The position numbers and the translations under genes are program-made. 22,885 nt of DNA, from NCBI GenBank assembly GCA_034429215.1, contig DAOUGI010000050.1, positions 1 to 22,885 of the forward strand, given 5' to 3'. The DNA comes from JAFGOG01 sp034429215. GTDB lineage: Bacteria; Chloroflexota; Anaerolineae; JAAYZQ01. This document shows, piece by piece, positions 16,183-22,885 of this stretch. The notes beneath the pieces were generated by a model. That model had not been told where the DNA came from and ran no database searches. It saw only the letters and a list, made by a program, of their open reading frames with translations. Every line of letters starts with the position of its first letter. Position 1 is the stretch's first letter.

Positions 16183-17463
16183 GTGGACGCTGACCCTGCC
16201 ATTCAACAGGAGATCCAACGAAACTATCGCTGGAACTTTTTCGTCAACACCCTCGACGGAGCCACCTTCGGCCTTGGCATGAGCTTTTTCTCCTCCGAGA
16301 TCGTCCTTCCCCTGTTCGTCAGCCATTTCACCGACAGCCCTCTGGCCATCGGCCTCATCGCCTTTCTCGGCTGGGGCGGCGTCCTCCTGCCCCAGATGTT
16401 CATGGCCAACGCCGTCGAGCGGGCGCCCCGGAAAAAGCTCTTCCCCATGACCCTCGGTTTCTTCCTCGAGCGCCTGCCCATCTTCCTGCTCGCCCCCGTG
16501 ATCTACCTCCTGGCCGCCGGCCGCCCGCTTTTGACCCTGGTCCTTTTCTTTGTCCTCTACACCTGGCACAACGTCGGGGCCGGCGTCATCATCGTCGGCT
16601 GGCAGGACATGATCGCCAAGGTCATCCCGGTCGACAGGCGCGGCCGATTTTTTGGCCTCAGCAACTTTATCGGCAACGGCGCCGGCATCCTGGGCGCGCT
16701 GGCCGTGCCCCTGGTGCTCGAGTTCGCCTTTCCGCTGGGGTTTGTCCTGTCCTTCGCCATCACCGCCGCCCTCCTTTTCCTCTCCTGGGCCTCCCTGTCG
16801 CTCACCCGCGAGCCCGCCGTCTATAGTAGCAAGCCTGCGGTCTCGCAGCTCGACTACCTGCGCTCCCTGCCCGACGTCCTGCGCCGCGATCACAACTTTC
16901 GCTTCTACCTGCTGGCGCAGATCGTCTTTGCCCTCAGCGGCATGGCGGCCGGCTTCCTGGTGGTTTACGCCGTCCAGACCTGGCGCCTGCCCGACGCCCA
17001 GGCCGGCGGGTTCATGATCGCCCTTCAGGTCGGGCTGACCCTGGCCAACCTCTTTTTCGGCTTCCTGTCCGACCGCAAGGGCCACAAGCTGAGCCTGGAG
17101 ATCTGCCTGCTGTTGAACGCCCTGGCCCTCGTCCTGGCCATCCTGGCCCCTGGCCCTGCCTGGTTCTTCCCCGTCTTTTTTCTGAGCGGAGCCGTCAGCG
17201 CCGGCACCTTCATCTCCGGCATCTCGATCGTCTACGAGTTCACCGCCGCCGAAAACCGCCCCACCTACATCGGCCTGGCCAACACCATCCCCGGCATCGT
17301 CGTGGCCGTCGCCCCCCTGCTCGGCGGCTGGCTGGCCGGCGCCACGAGCTACCGCTCGATGTTCATCCTCTCCGCCATCGCCGCCGCCGCTGCCTGGCTC
17401 CTGCTCCACTTCGCCGTCCGCGAGCCCCGCAGCTTGGCCGAGGGACAGGGTAATTCCCCATAG
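16183..17463 (+). CDS. Major facilitator superfamily transporter
   Basis: This is a polytopic inner-membrane transporter of 426 residues with about 12 hydrophobic helices in two halves, the normal MFS layout. The cytoplasmic loop between helices 2 and 3 is 'NAVERAPRKKLFP', and the equivalent loop in the second half is 'GFLSDRKGHKLSLE', which matches the MFS G-X-X-X-D-R/K-X-G motif. 'GNGAGILGALAVP' and 'NTIPGIVVAVAPLLGGWLAG' resemble the Gly-rich helices 5 and 11. The start is GTG 16183, 5 bases after the stop of the hydrolase remnant; the ribosome site is weak, suggesting dependence on upstream translation. The next ATG in frame lies inside the first helix. Substrate is unknown; it resembles general drug or sugar exporter-type carriers. 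Confidence 0.9.
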   Translation: MDADPAIQQEIQRNYRWNFFVNTLDGATFGLGMSFFSSEIVLPLFVSHFTDSPLAIGLIAFLGWGGVLLPQMFMANAVERAPRKKLFPMTLGFFLERLPIFLLAPVIYLLAAGRPLLTLVLFFVLYTWHNVGAGVIIVGWQDMIAKVIPVDRRGRFFGLSNFIGNGAGILGALAVPLVLEFAFPLGFVLSFAITAALLFLSWASLSLTREPAVYSSKPAVSQLDYLRSLPDVLRRDHNFRFYLLAQIVFALSGMAAGFLVVYAVQTWRLPDAQAGGFMIALQVGLTLANLFFGFLSDRKGHKLSLEICLLLNALALVLAILAPGPAWFFPVFFLSGAVSAGTFISGISIVYEFTAAENRPTYIGLANTIPGIVVAVAPLLGGWLAGATSYRSMFILSAIAAAAAWLLLHFAVREPRSLAEGQGNSP

Positions 17464-17492
17464 CTGTCATGCTGACATGCCGAGGAGAAACA

Positions 17493-18266
17493 GTGACAAC
17501 CGCTACACTACGAACAGACCTGCCCGAGCCGTTCGCTTCTGCCCTCGAAGCAGCCCTCGCCGCCCTTCAGGCGGATCCACTCGTCGAAGCCGTCCTGCTG
17601 GGCGGCTCGCTGGCCCTGGCCCAACCCGCCGCGCGCAGCGACGTCGACCTGGTGGTCATCAAGAGCCCTGACGTCGGCGTCATGGAGCGCTACGTGGACT
17701 ATTACCAGGGTGTCCAGGTCCAGGTGATCGCCGGTCCGCCCCGCCAGTTCGACCGCTGGCTGGAGCTGGACCGGCCGCAGGGCACCGTGCTGCGCCAGTT
17801 GGCCGGGGGCCGGCTCCTGTTCGACCGCAGCGGCCTGGGTGCCCGCTATCAGGCCCTGGCCCGCCAGGTGGTCGACCGCGGCCTCGAGCCGCTGACCGGC
17901 CGGCAGGTCCTCAGCCGCCGCTTTCTCATCACCGAGCTGCTCGACGACCTGGCCGATTGTGATAATGACACGGGCCAGGCGCGCTGGCTGATGATGACCG
18001 GCCTGGACTATGTCGTCGAGACCGCCTTTCTGTGGCGCCGCCGCTGGACGCCCAAGGGCAAGCGGGCGCTGGCCGAAATCCAGGCCCTGGATCCCGAGCT
18101 GGCCGGCCTGTGCCGCGCCTTTCTCCGCGCCGCCGGCCTGCCCGACCAGCTTGCCGCCTTTACGGCGCTGGCCGCCTGCGTCCTCGCCCCCCTGGGCGGC
18201 GAGCTGCGCGAGCCCTGGGCGCGCCCTCCGGAAGCTGTGCCGCCCGCCTCCGAAACGCCTTCATGA
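17493..18266 (+). CDS. Nucleotidyltransferase-fold protein
   Basis: The protein has 257 residues with a minimal nucleotidyltransferase core at the N-terminus: 'AVLLGGSLALAQPAARSDVDLVVI' contains the Gly-Gly-Ser turn, then 10 residues on, Asp-Val-Asp, the metal-binding pair of the Pol-beta superfamily. A third acidic position may be in 'GVQVQVIAGP' or later. The C-terminal half is helical ('LITELLDDLADCDND', 'ALAEIQALDPELAGLCRAFL'), similar in layout to aminoglycoside/lincosamide nucleotidyltransferases and uncharacterised relatives. GTG 17493 is preferred since GAGGAG lies about 6 bases upstream; the ATG at 17469 has none. It ends convergently with the oxidoreductase gene, overlapping by 6 bases. 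No specific substrate can be assigned. Confidence 0.85.
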   Translation: MTTATLRTDLPEPFASALEAALAALQADPLVEAVLLGGSLALAQPAARSDVDLVVIKSPDVGVMERYVDYYQGVQVQVIAGPPRQFDRWLELDRPQGTVLRQLAGGRLLFDRSGLGARYQALARQVVDRGLEPLTGRQVLSRRFLITELLDDLADCDNDTGQARWLMMTGLDYVVETAFLWRRRWTPKGKRALAEIQALDPELAGLCRAFLRAAGLPDQLAAFTALAACVLAPLGGELREPWARPPEAVPPASETPS

Positions 18267-19238
18267 CTGCTTTACAGTGACGATCACCTTCCCCCGGGCG
18301 TGCCCCTCCCCATAGTACCGGAGAGCTTGGCCGGCCTCACTCAACGGATAGCACCTGTCGATGACCGGTTTTACCTGGCCGGCTTCTATAAGCTCTTTCA
18401 TAAAAGCCAGGTCCTTGTTCGGCGTCACCAGCAGGCTGCCCATCTTGACGCTGCCGGTCATTGAGATGAACGGTCCCAGGAGCAGGCCTTGGAAAGTTTG
18501 GGCCAGCGCCCCCCCGGTAGCCACATAGACGCCCTTCGGGCTCAGCGCCCGCCTGTAATCGAAAATCGAGCGATATCCCGCCGTGGCCAGGATCAGATCA
18601 TACCTCTGCCCATTCTTGGCGAAATCCTCTTGCGTATAATCAATGACCCGGTCCGCCCCGAGCGAGCGCACCAGATCCAGGTTCCTCGTGCCGCACACGC
18701 CGGTCACCTCGGCCCCATAGTACCTGGCAATCTGCACCGCGAACGTGCCGATGCCGCCCGACGCGCCGCAGATCAGCACCTTCTGTCCCCTCTGGATCTG
18801 CCCCTTGTCGCGCAGCCCCTGCAGAGCGACGAGCGCTGCTTCGGGCACGGCCGCCGCCTCTTCGAACGACAGATTGGCCGGTTTCAGCCCCAGCGCATCT
18901 TCACCGGCGCACACATACTCGGCAAAACCGCCCCTGCCACGCATGCTCAGGTCCCCGTAGACCTCATCGCCGGGCCGGACCTTCTTGACGTTTCTGCCGA
19001 CCGCTTCGACCCGCCCCGCAATGTCGCTTCCGGGTATCTTTTGTTTCGGGCTGAGCAGCCCCACGCCCATCAGGCGGCCGGCGAACGGTGCTCCTGTCAC
19101 CAGCATCAGGTTAGAATAGGTCACCGACGCCGCATGAACCTGCACCAGGACCTGATCGTCGCCTGGGCTTGGCTTTTGGACCTCTTGCAGCTTGAGGGCC
19201 TCCGGCGGTCCGTATTTTGTGCATACAATCGCTTTCAT
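18261..19238 (-). CDS. Zinc-independent MDR-family NAD(P)-dependent oxidoreductase (quinone-oxidoreductase type)
   Basis: This is a medium-chain dehydrogenase/reductase of 325 residues, probably reducing quinones or enones with NADPH. The N-terminal GroES-like domain begins 'MKAIVCTKYGPPEALKLQEV' and includes 'IPGSDIAGRVEAVG' and 'VRPGDEVYG'. The Rossmann domain has 'VLICGASGGIGTFAVQIARYYGAEVTGVCG' (dinucleotide-binding AXXGXXG), then 'VRSLGADRVIDYTQEDF'. The Cys/His ligands of catalytic and structural zinc are absent at the usual places (the 'CGXCXXC' lobe is missing), placing it with quinone-oxidoreductase-like members. ATG 19238 has GGAGG 7 bases upstream; the longer in-frame start at 19301 would overlap the preceding gene. 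It is the last gene of a three-gene minus-strand operon. Confidence 0.93.
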   Translation of the reverse strand: MKAIVCTKYGPPEALKLQEVQKPSPGDDQVLVQVHAASVTYSNLMLVTGAPFAGRLMGVGLLSPKQKIPGSDIAGRVEAVGRNVKKVRPGDEVYGDLSMRGRGGFAEYVCAGEDALGLKPANLSFEEAAAVPEAALVALQGLRDKGQIQRGQKVLICGASGGIGTFAVQIARYYGAEVTGVCGTRNLDLVRSLGADRVIDYTQEDFAKNGQRYDLILATAGYRSIFDYRRALSPKGVYVATGGALAQTFQGLLLGPFISMTGSVKMGSLLVTPNKDLAFMKELIEAGQVKPVIDRCYPLSEAGQALRYYGEGHARGKVIVTVKQS

Positions 19239-19266
19239 GAGTTTCCTCCAACAGAATCCAAAATCA

Positions 19267-19680
19267 CTATGAAACGCGCCACTTCCACGCCAGCCAGACA
19301 ATGAGCGCGGTACACGCGATCTCTATGGCCGAGAAAAAGGCATAATAGGGAGTCGGCGCGGTTCCGGTAAACAGCGACGCGGCCTGGACGGCGGTCATGA
19401 TCGCGCCGGCGATGATGTTCGCCCGGCGGTTTGCTCCATGCTTCAATACGCGGGACAGGAGAAGCATGGCCATCGGGATCTCCATCAATATCGCGCTGCC
19501 CAACAACAGCCCTTGAGAGGATTGAAACCCTCCCATCTGTCCTGCCAGTACATCCTTGATCGTCGCCGGATCGAATAGCGCCAGGACATCGCAGTAGAGA
19601 TAGTTAAACAGTGCGAATATCCATAACGTTGACAGCTTGGCCTTCTTATCTTCCATCTCGGCGGTCTTGATCGGTTCCAT
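19267..19680 (-). CDS. DUF6326-like four-TM membrane protein
   Basis: This is an integral membrane protein of unknown function, 137 residues. After a charged N-terminus ('MEPIKTAEMEDKKAK') come four hydrophobic helices beginning 'LSTLWIFALFNYLYCDVLALF', 'LLLGSAILMEIPMAMLLLSR', 'NIIAGAIMTAVQAASLF' and 'YYAFFSAIEIACTALIVWLAW'. The 'LW.F..FNYLYCDV..L.DP' opening is characteristic, from memory, of the DUF6326 family. ATG 19680 has AAGGAG 7-8 bases upstream; the longer reading frame to 19797 runs into the preceding gene. The oxidoreductase start follows 28 bases after its stop, and the preceding gene ends 25 bases before it, so the three form an operon. Confidence 0.85.
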   Translation of the reverse strand: MEPIKTAEMEDKKAKLSTLWIFALFNYLYCDVLALFDPATIKDVLAGQMGGFQSSQGLLLGSAILMEIPMAMLLLSRVLKHGANRRANIIAGAIMTAVQAASLFTGTAPTPYYAFFSAIEIACTALIVWLAWKWRVS

Positions 19681-19705
19681 TGTTTGCTCCTTTTTTGAGT
19701 GATAT

Positions 19706-20020
19706 TCACGATTTGACATCCGGCGCATCTGCTGGGCGTGTCCCGCGCCTGGTCGCGGGGCGTGTCCCGCGCGCAGCTGCAGGACTTTCAACGCCAATGA
19801 CCGAGACCAGCGGCATGCCCAGATCGCGCACCTTTTTCAGCAGCCCATGCAGCGCGGCCTGATCGGCCACCGGGCCGGTCAGCAGCGTGTCGCCGTTCTC
19901 TTCCGGCGTGATGACCAGGCCCTCGAACCACTCTGTCCATTGGCGATCCAGGTGGCCCTTGATCCTGATCTGATACCCTGCCGGTTGGCTTCTAGTTGTT
20001 GGGTCGAGCTCGTTTGACAT
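19706..20020 (-). CDS. Conserved hypothetical protein ('RIKGHLD' family) with repeat-derived C-terminal tail
   Basis: This is a small soluble protein of 104 residues with no assigned function. Its centre, 'YQIRIKGHLDRQWTEWFEGL' followed by 'VITPEENGDTLLTGPVADQAALHGLLKKVRDLGMPLVSV', matches a short family I recall widely annotated as hypothetical in Chloroflexota and other soil bacteria. The core looks like a compact alpha/beta domain of about 70 residues. After 'VIGVES' the usual end is replaced by a basic, low-complexity tail containing two copies of 'RGTRPA', produced by a 15-bp DNA repeat. ATG 20020 is chosen since the predicted transcript begins near 20054, so the longer frame from 20056 could not be translated; AGGTG lies about 7 bases upstream. 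First gene of the operon with the DUF6326-like and oxidoreductase genes. Confidence 0.78.
   Translation of the reverse strand: MSNELDPTTRSQPAGYQIRIKGHLDRQWTEWFEGLVITPEENGDTLLTGPVADQAALHGLLKKVRDLGMPLVSVIGVESPAAARGTRPATRRGTRPADAPDVKS
19734..19772. repeat. 15-bp direct repeat, period 24, inside the hypothetical gene's 3' end
   Basis: GGGCGTGTCCCGCGC occurs at 19734-19748 and again at 19758-19772. On the coding strand it gives the repeated 'RGTRPA' peptide. Only two copies are present, so it is a local duplication rather than an array. Confidence 0.85.
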
Positions 20021-20060
20021 TGCCCCACACCTATCGTATCCACTTGCTTGATCCACAAGC

Positions 20061-20090
20061 AGTATACGCGCAGCAGGGTATGGGTGTAAA
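20061..20090 (-). promoter_or_regulatory. Promoter of the hypothetical / DUF6326 / oxidoreductase operon
   Basis: On the minus strand TTTACA (plus 20085-20090), an 18-base spacer and TATACT (plus 20061-20066) each differ by one base from consensus. The start should be near 20054, 34 bases before the ATG at 20020. A short inverted repeat (TGCTTG / CAAGCA, 20045-20061) spans the start point. Confidence 0.7.
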
Positions 20091-20091
20091 G

Positions 20092-20103
20092 ATACTTAAG
20101 TAT
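20092..20103. promoter_or_regulatory. Perfect 12-bp palindrome next to the operon promoter (candidate activator site)
   Basis: ATACTTAAGTAT at 20092-20103 is a perfect palindrome ending 2 bases upstream of the -35 box of the operon promoter, the usual position of an activator site. It lies between the LuxR-type regulator's stop and the operon. Binding by that regulator is an inference from position. Confidence 0.45.
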
Positions 20104-20170
20104 GGTTCGGGGTATTGTTTTGAGGCTACCGACAAAACTATCGGCTAATAGCGAACGGCTGAAAGCTACG

Positions 20171-22849
20171 CTACAAAATCCCCAGCTCGCGCGCGCGTGC
20201 CACGGCTTCCGTGCGCCGGTGGACCTGCAGCTTGTCAAAGATTATCCGGGTGTGCCCTTTGACCGTGCTCAAGGCCAGGAAAAGCCGCTCGCCGATCTCA
20301 CGGTTCGACAGCCCTTGGGCGATGAGCTGCAGCACCTCCAACTCCCGTTGGCTCAACGGCTCGATAAGGGGCTGGGCGGCGGGCAGATGAGGCCTGGTTT
20401 CGCCCCCCGGCTCCTCAGCTTCAAATGCAGCCAGCAGCTTCCCAATATAGTCCGGCCTGACCCCTTGGGCCGCCGCTTCGGACAACAGCCCGGCCATCGG
20501 CGCGCCTTCGTCGACAAAGGTGCGGATGAATCCGCCCGGCTCGGCCAGCGCCAGCGCCTCGCCCAGCAGCTGCACCGCCTCGGCCTTGTCGCCATGCGCG
20601 TGGTGAGCCACCGCCCGCAGCGCCGTCGCCTTCAGCCGTTCGTCCGCGCAATCGTTGGCCTCCGCCTGCCGGCGCGCCGGCTCCAGCGCCGCCAGCGCGG
20701 CGGCCGTGTCACCCCGGGCCAGGTGTACCCGCGCCTGGCTGATCGGCAGCGCGTGCGCCAGGGCCAGCTCAGAGGCAGCCGCCAGGTTGCCCTGGCGAAG
20801 CAGCGCCATCACCTGGAGGGCAACGATCTCGGTCATCTGAGCTGCATAGTTGTGCTGGCGCGCCGACTCGCCGGCCTTGGCCAGAATAGCAGCCGCGCCG
20901 GCCGCGTCTCCCCGGGCCAGCTTCAGCCGGGCCAGCAAAACCTCACAGGAGACGGCTATGTCACATTCTATCTGCCCCGCCAGTTGGGCGCACAGTCGCC
21001 CGCGCTGCTCGGCGGCGTCCAGATCGTTCCATTCGTAGGCTATCCGTCCCAGGCCAAGGTGCGCCTCACAGGCGGTCCATTGCGCCGGATCGCCGACCAT
21101 TTGCAGGATGCGCCGGTAGGTCTCGGCCGCCAGGTAGAGCTGGTTTTCTGCTCTCTGTATGCCGCCCAGGGAGCTGGCCGCCGCCACGGTGAACAGGAAA
21201 TTCCCGGACGCCTGGCCGGCAGACATGATTTCTGCATAAGCCCGGCCGGCCGCGGCGCGGTCTCCCTGGAGCTGGCAGGCAGCCCCCTGCGCCAGGGCGG
21301 CCACACTTCGGGCAGCCACGTTGTCGGGGTGCAGCGACTCCAGGGCACGGCGAGACAGGGTCATGGCGGTTTCTGCCTGGTTCTGAGCGGCAGCCGCCAG
21401 GGCCCGTATGGCGGCGATTTGACCTGCCAGGTCCCCGGTCTTGTCGTCCGGCTCGGCGCCCTCCAGAGCGGCTTCGGCAGCCTGCAATATCGGCTCGACG
21501 GCGCTCGGGTGGCCCGATGTCATCACCGCCGAAGCATACGCCACCCACAGCGAGGGCCTGGCGTCCAGCGCCGCCGCCGGCAGCGACGCCAGCCAGTGAA
21601 GGACCGGCTCCATCCCGCCGCGAAAATGCAGGGGCATCCCCTTTCCTTCCATCAGCCGCTCGGCGCGCTCAAAATCGTTGGCCGCAGCCGCGTGGTGAAA
21701 CGCCTCGACCTCCAGGCCATTCTCCTCATACCACCGGCTGGCGCGGATGTGGCATTCCGCCGCCCCCCTCCCCTCATCCCCTTGCCCAGGCGCGGCGCTC
21801 CTGAGCAGCCGCTGCCGCAGCAGGTCGGCAAAGAGGTGTTGATAGCGGTACCAATGCCGCTCGTTGTCCAGTGGGATGATGAACAGGTTGGTGCGCTCGA
21901 TATGCTCCAGCATCTCCTGCCCGGACACAGACGGGTCGGCCACAACGGCATCGCACAGCGGGCCGCACAGCCGGTCGAGGATCGACGTGCGCAGCAGAAA
22001 CGTCTGGACGCCGGCCGGCTGCTGTTCCAGGACCTCCTCGACCAAATAGTCCAGCACAAAATGGTGGCTGCCGGTGAACGATTTGATGAAACCGGCCGCA
22101 TCTTGGCGCCCCTGCATCGAGATCGCAGCCAGTTGCAGCCCGGCGATCCAGCCTTCGGTCCGGGTTTCCAGGGCGGCGACCTCTTCCGCCGAGAGGCTCA
22201 GCCCCATCACCTGGTTCAGAAACCCGGCGGCTTCGGCCAGGGTGAACCGCAGGTCGGCGGCGCGCAGCTCGGTCAATTGGCCCCGGGCGCGCAGCCGGGC
22301 CAGCGGCAAGCGTGGATCCTCGCGGGTGGCGATGACCAGGTGCATCTGCGGCGGCAGGTGCTCCAGCAGAAAGGCGAGCGCCTCGTGGATCGGTTGGGCT
22401 TCGATCAGGTGATAGTCGTCCAGGACGAGGGCAAAACTGTCCGGGACGGCGGCGACTTCATTGAGCAGGGCCGTCAAAATCGCTTCGGCTGGCGGCGGCT
22501 GAGGCGATTGGAGCGCCCCCAACGCCCCTTGCCCGATGCCTGGCTCGACGGTCCTCAAAGCGGAGATGATGTAAACAAGAAAACGCGCCGGGTCGTTGTC
22601 GCCTTCATCCAGCGACAACCAGGCGATCCCCGCCCCCTTCCCTCTCCCGGTGGGAGAAGCGCCCGAGGTGAGGGCAGCGACCCATTCGCTCACCAGCGTC
22701 GTCTTGCCAAAACCGGCTGGCGCCGAGATGAGGGCCAGCTTGCGAGCTAGGCCTGCATTCAGCCGCTCGATCAGGCGCGGGCGCGAGACCAGCTCGGGCC
22801 GGACGGGCGGAATATACAGCTTTGTCTGCAGCATCGGATGCTGTTGCAT
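20171..22849 (-). CDS. MalT-type large ATP-dependent LuxR-family transcriptional regulator (LAL/STAND)
   Basis: This is a signal-responsive transcription activator of 892 residues, the usual size of the LAL group. The N-terminal STAND ATPase starts 'LYIPPVRPELVSRPRLIERL', with Walker A 'APAGFGKTT' (43-51), 'WLSLDEGDNDPARFL' (77-91) and Walker B 'FALVLDDYH' (Asp144/145). A winged-helix and a long TPR-like superhelix (about 370-800, Ala-rich helical pairs) follow and should bind the effector. The C-terminal LuxR helix-turn-helix is 'LSQRELEVLQLIAQGLSNREIGERL' then 'LALSTVKGHTRIIFDKLQVHRRTEAV'. ATG 22849 has AAGGG about 6 bases upstream; an internal ATG at 22834 also precedes the conserved start. 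Two Gly-rich inserts (about 61-74 and 350-364) look like short repeats captured in linkers. Its target may be the adjacent downstream operon. Confidence 0.93.
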   Translation of the reverse strand: MQQHPMLQTKLYIPPVRPELVSRPRLIERLNAGLARKLALISAPAGFGKTTLVSEWVAALTSGASPTGRGKGAGIAWLSLDEGDNDPARFLVYIISALRTVEPGIGQGALGALQSPQPPPAEAILTALLNEVAAVPDSFALVLDDYHLIEAQPIHEALAFLLEHLPPQMHLVIATREDPRLPLARLRARGQLTELRAADLRFTLAEAAGFLNQVMGLSLSAEEVAALETRTEGWIAGLQLAAISMQGRQDAAGFIKSFTGSHHFVLDYLVEEVLEQQPAGVQTFLLRTSILDRLCGPLCDAVVADPSVSGQEMLEHIERTNLFIIPLDNERHWYRYQHLFADLLRQRLLRSAAPGQGDEGRGAAECHIRASRWYEENGLEVEAFHHAAAANDFERAERLMEGKGMPLHFRGGMEPVLHWLASLPAAALDARPSLWVAYASAVMTSGHPSAVEPILQAAEAALEGAEPDDKTGDLAGQIAAIRALAAAAQNQAETAMTLSRRALESLHPDNVAARSVAALAQGAACQLQGDRAAAGRAYAEIMSAGQASGNFLFTVAAASSLGGIQRAENQLYLAAETYRRILQMVGDPAQWTACEAHLGLGRIAYEWNDLDAAEQRGRLCAQLAGQIECDIAVSCEVLLARLKLARGDAAGAAAILAKAGESARQHNYAAQMTEIVALQVMALLRQGNLAAASELALAHALPISQARVHLARGDTAAALAALEPARRQAEANDCADERLKATALRAVAHHAHGDKAEAVQLLGEALALAEPGGFIRTFVDEGAPMAGLLSEAAAQGVRPDYIGKLLAAFEAEEPGGETRPHLPAAQPLIEPLSQRELEVLQLIAQGLSNREIGERLFLALSTVKGHTRIIFDKLQVHRRTEAVARARELGIL
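21764..21790. repeat. C-rich low-complexity insert within the LuxR gene (weak repeat candidate)
   Basis: A C-rich run on the plus strand encodes 'APGQGDEGRGAAE' between 'RQRLLRS' and 'HIRASRWYEENG', at a position where most MalT-type proteins, as I recall them, have a shorter linker. It resembles the insert at 22640-22674 in composition but lacks its hairpin. Confidence 0.35.
22640..22674. repeat. Interspersed-repeat-like hairpin element embedded in frame in the LuxR gene
   Basis: The plus strand has CCCTCTCCC, then a GGT loop and GGGAGA (inverted repeat 22643-22657), followed 9 bases later by GAGGTGAGGG. This CCCTCTCCC...GGGAGA...GGTGAGGG order is the form of a short interspersed repeat often seen in GC-rich bacterial genomes. 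Here it is translated as 'TSGASPTGRGKGA' between Walker A and the WLSLDE motif, without breaking the frame. Confidence 0.55.
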
Positions 22850-22885
22850 GCGCGCCCTTTGTGCTGCGTGATAATTGCTCCAGGC

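Noticed and set aside
19734..19772. Two-copy 15-bp repeat as a CRISPR array
   Set aside because: Only two copies with a 9-base gap, inside a coding frame; no further units and no cas genes.
20110..20165. Possible terminator hairpin after the LuxR gene (CCGA / TCGG with T-rich loop)
   Set aside because: Only four stem pairs before mismatches; too weak.
20102..22750. An 882-codon open frame on the plus strand opposite the LuxR gene, and similar long antisense frames (16150-17409, 52-954, 11719-12633, 4480-5175)
   Set aside because: They are by-products of high GC at third positions on the opposite strand. They lack recognisable motifs, while the other strand encodes clear families over the same span.

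Overview
The window is high-GC bacterial chromosomal DNA, probably from a member of the Chloroflexota. The main pointer is the solute-binding lipoprotein at 7571-9619: its lipobox is followed by a charged Val/Glu/Thr-Val-rich stalk of a type very common in lipoproteins of that phylum. Several other genes have general relatives there (the MFS carrier, the short 'RIKGHLD' protein, the MalT-type LuxR regulator). The assignment is inference; there is no rRNA or tRNA to confirm it.

Left region (1-10950, minus strand). This is a carbohydrate-utilisation locus. In transcription order it encodes a LacI-family repressor, an oligosaccharide/peptide-type solute-binding lipoprotein, two DppB/DppC-type permeases, two DppD/DppF-type ATPases, a GH43 beta-xylosidase/arabinofuranosidase and a GH3 beta-xylosidase/glucosidase with a PA14 insert. 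The GH3 gene runs off the left edge. The likely job is import of xylan- or arabinoxylan-derived oligosaccharides and their hydrolysis in the cytoplasm. The repressor gene has a textbook promoter (TTGACA-N17-TATAAT) followed by a large palindromic, tandemly repeated operator. A 12-bp core of that operator recurs in front of the binding-protein gene. A 12-bp hairpin plus T-rich tract between the binding-protein and permease genes probably sets the expression ratio between them.

Middle region (10921-13996). A DesVI/TylM1-like SAM methyltransferase is transcribed divergently from the repressor. It faces a minus-strand group made of a TrmO-family tRNA methyltransferase, a stand-alone GyrI-like effector-binding protein and an AraC regulator that carries its own GyrI-like domain.

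Right-centre (13940-18266, plus strand). A run of co-directional genes begins behind a good promoter: a nitroreductase, a two-TM PH-like membrane protein, an isochorismatase-type cysteine hydrolase, a collapsed alpha/beta-hydrolase remnant, an MFS transporter and a nucleotidyltransferase.

Right end (18261-22849, minus strand). A three-gene operon (short conserved hypothetical, DUF6326-like membrane protein, zinc-independent MDR oxidoreductase) lies directly downstream of a large MalT-type LuxR regulator that may control it.

I found no CRISPR array, transposase, phage gene, tRNA or rRNA. No intergenic gap exceeds 300 bases; the largest are 10793-11024 and 13705-13996, and both hold divergent promoters. 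I see no clear novel defence or biosynthetic system. The most interesting items are the operator architecture of the sugar locus, the core-deleted hydrolase, the GyrI pair and the repeat-like inserts inside the LuxR gene.
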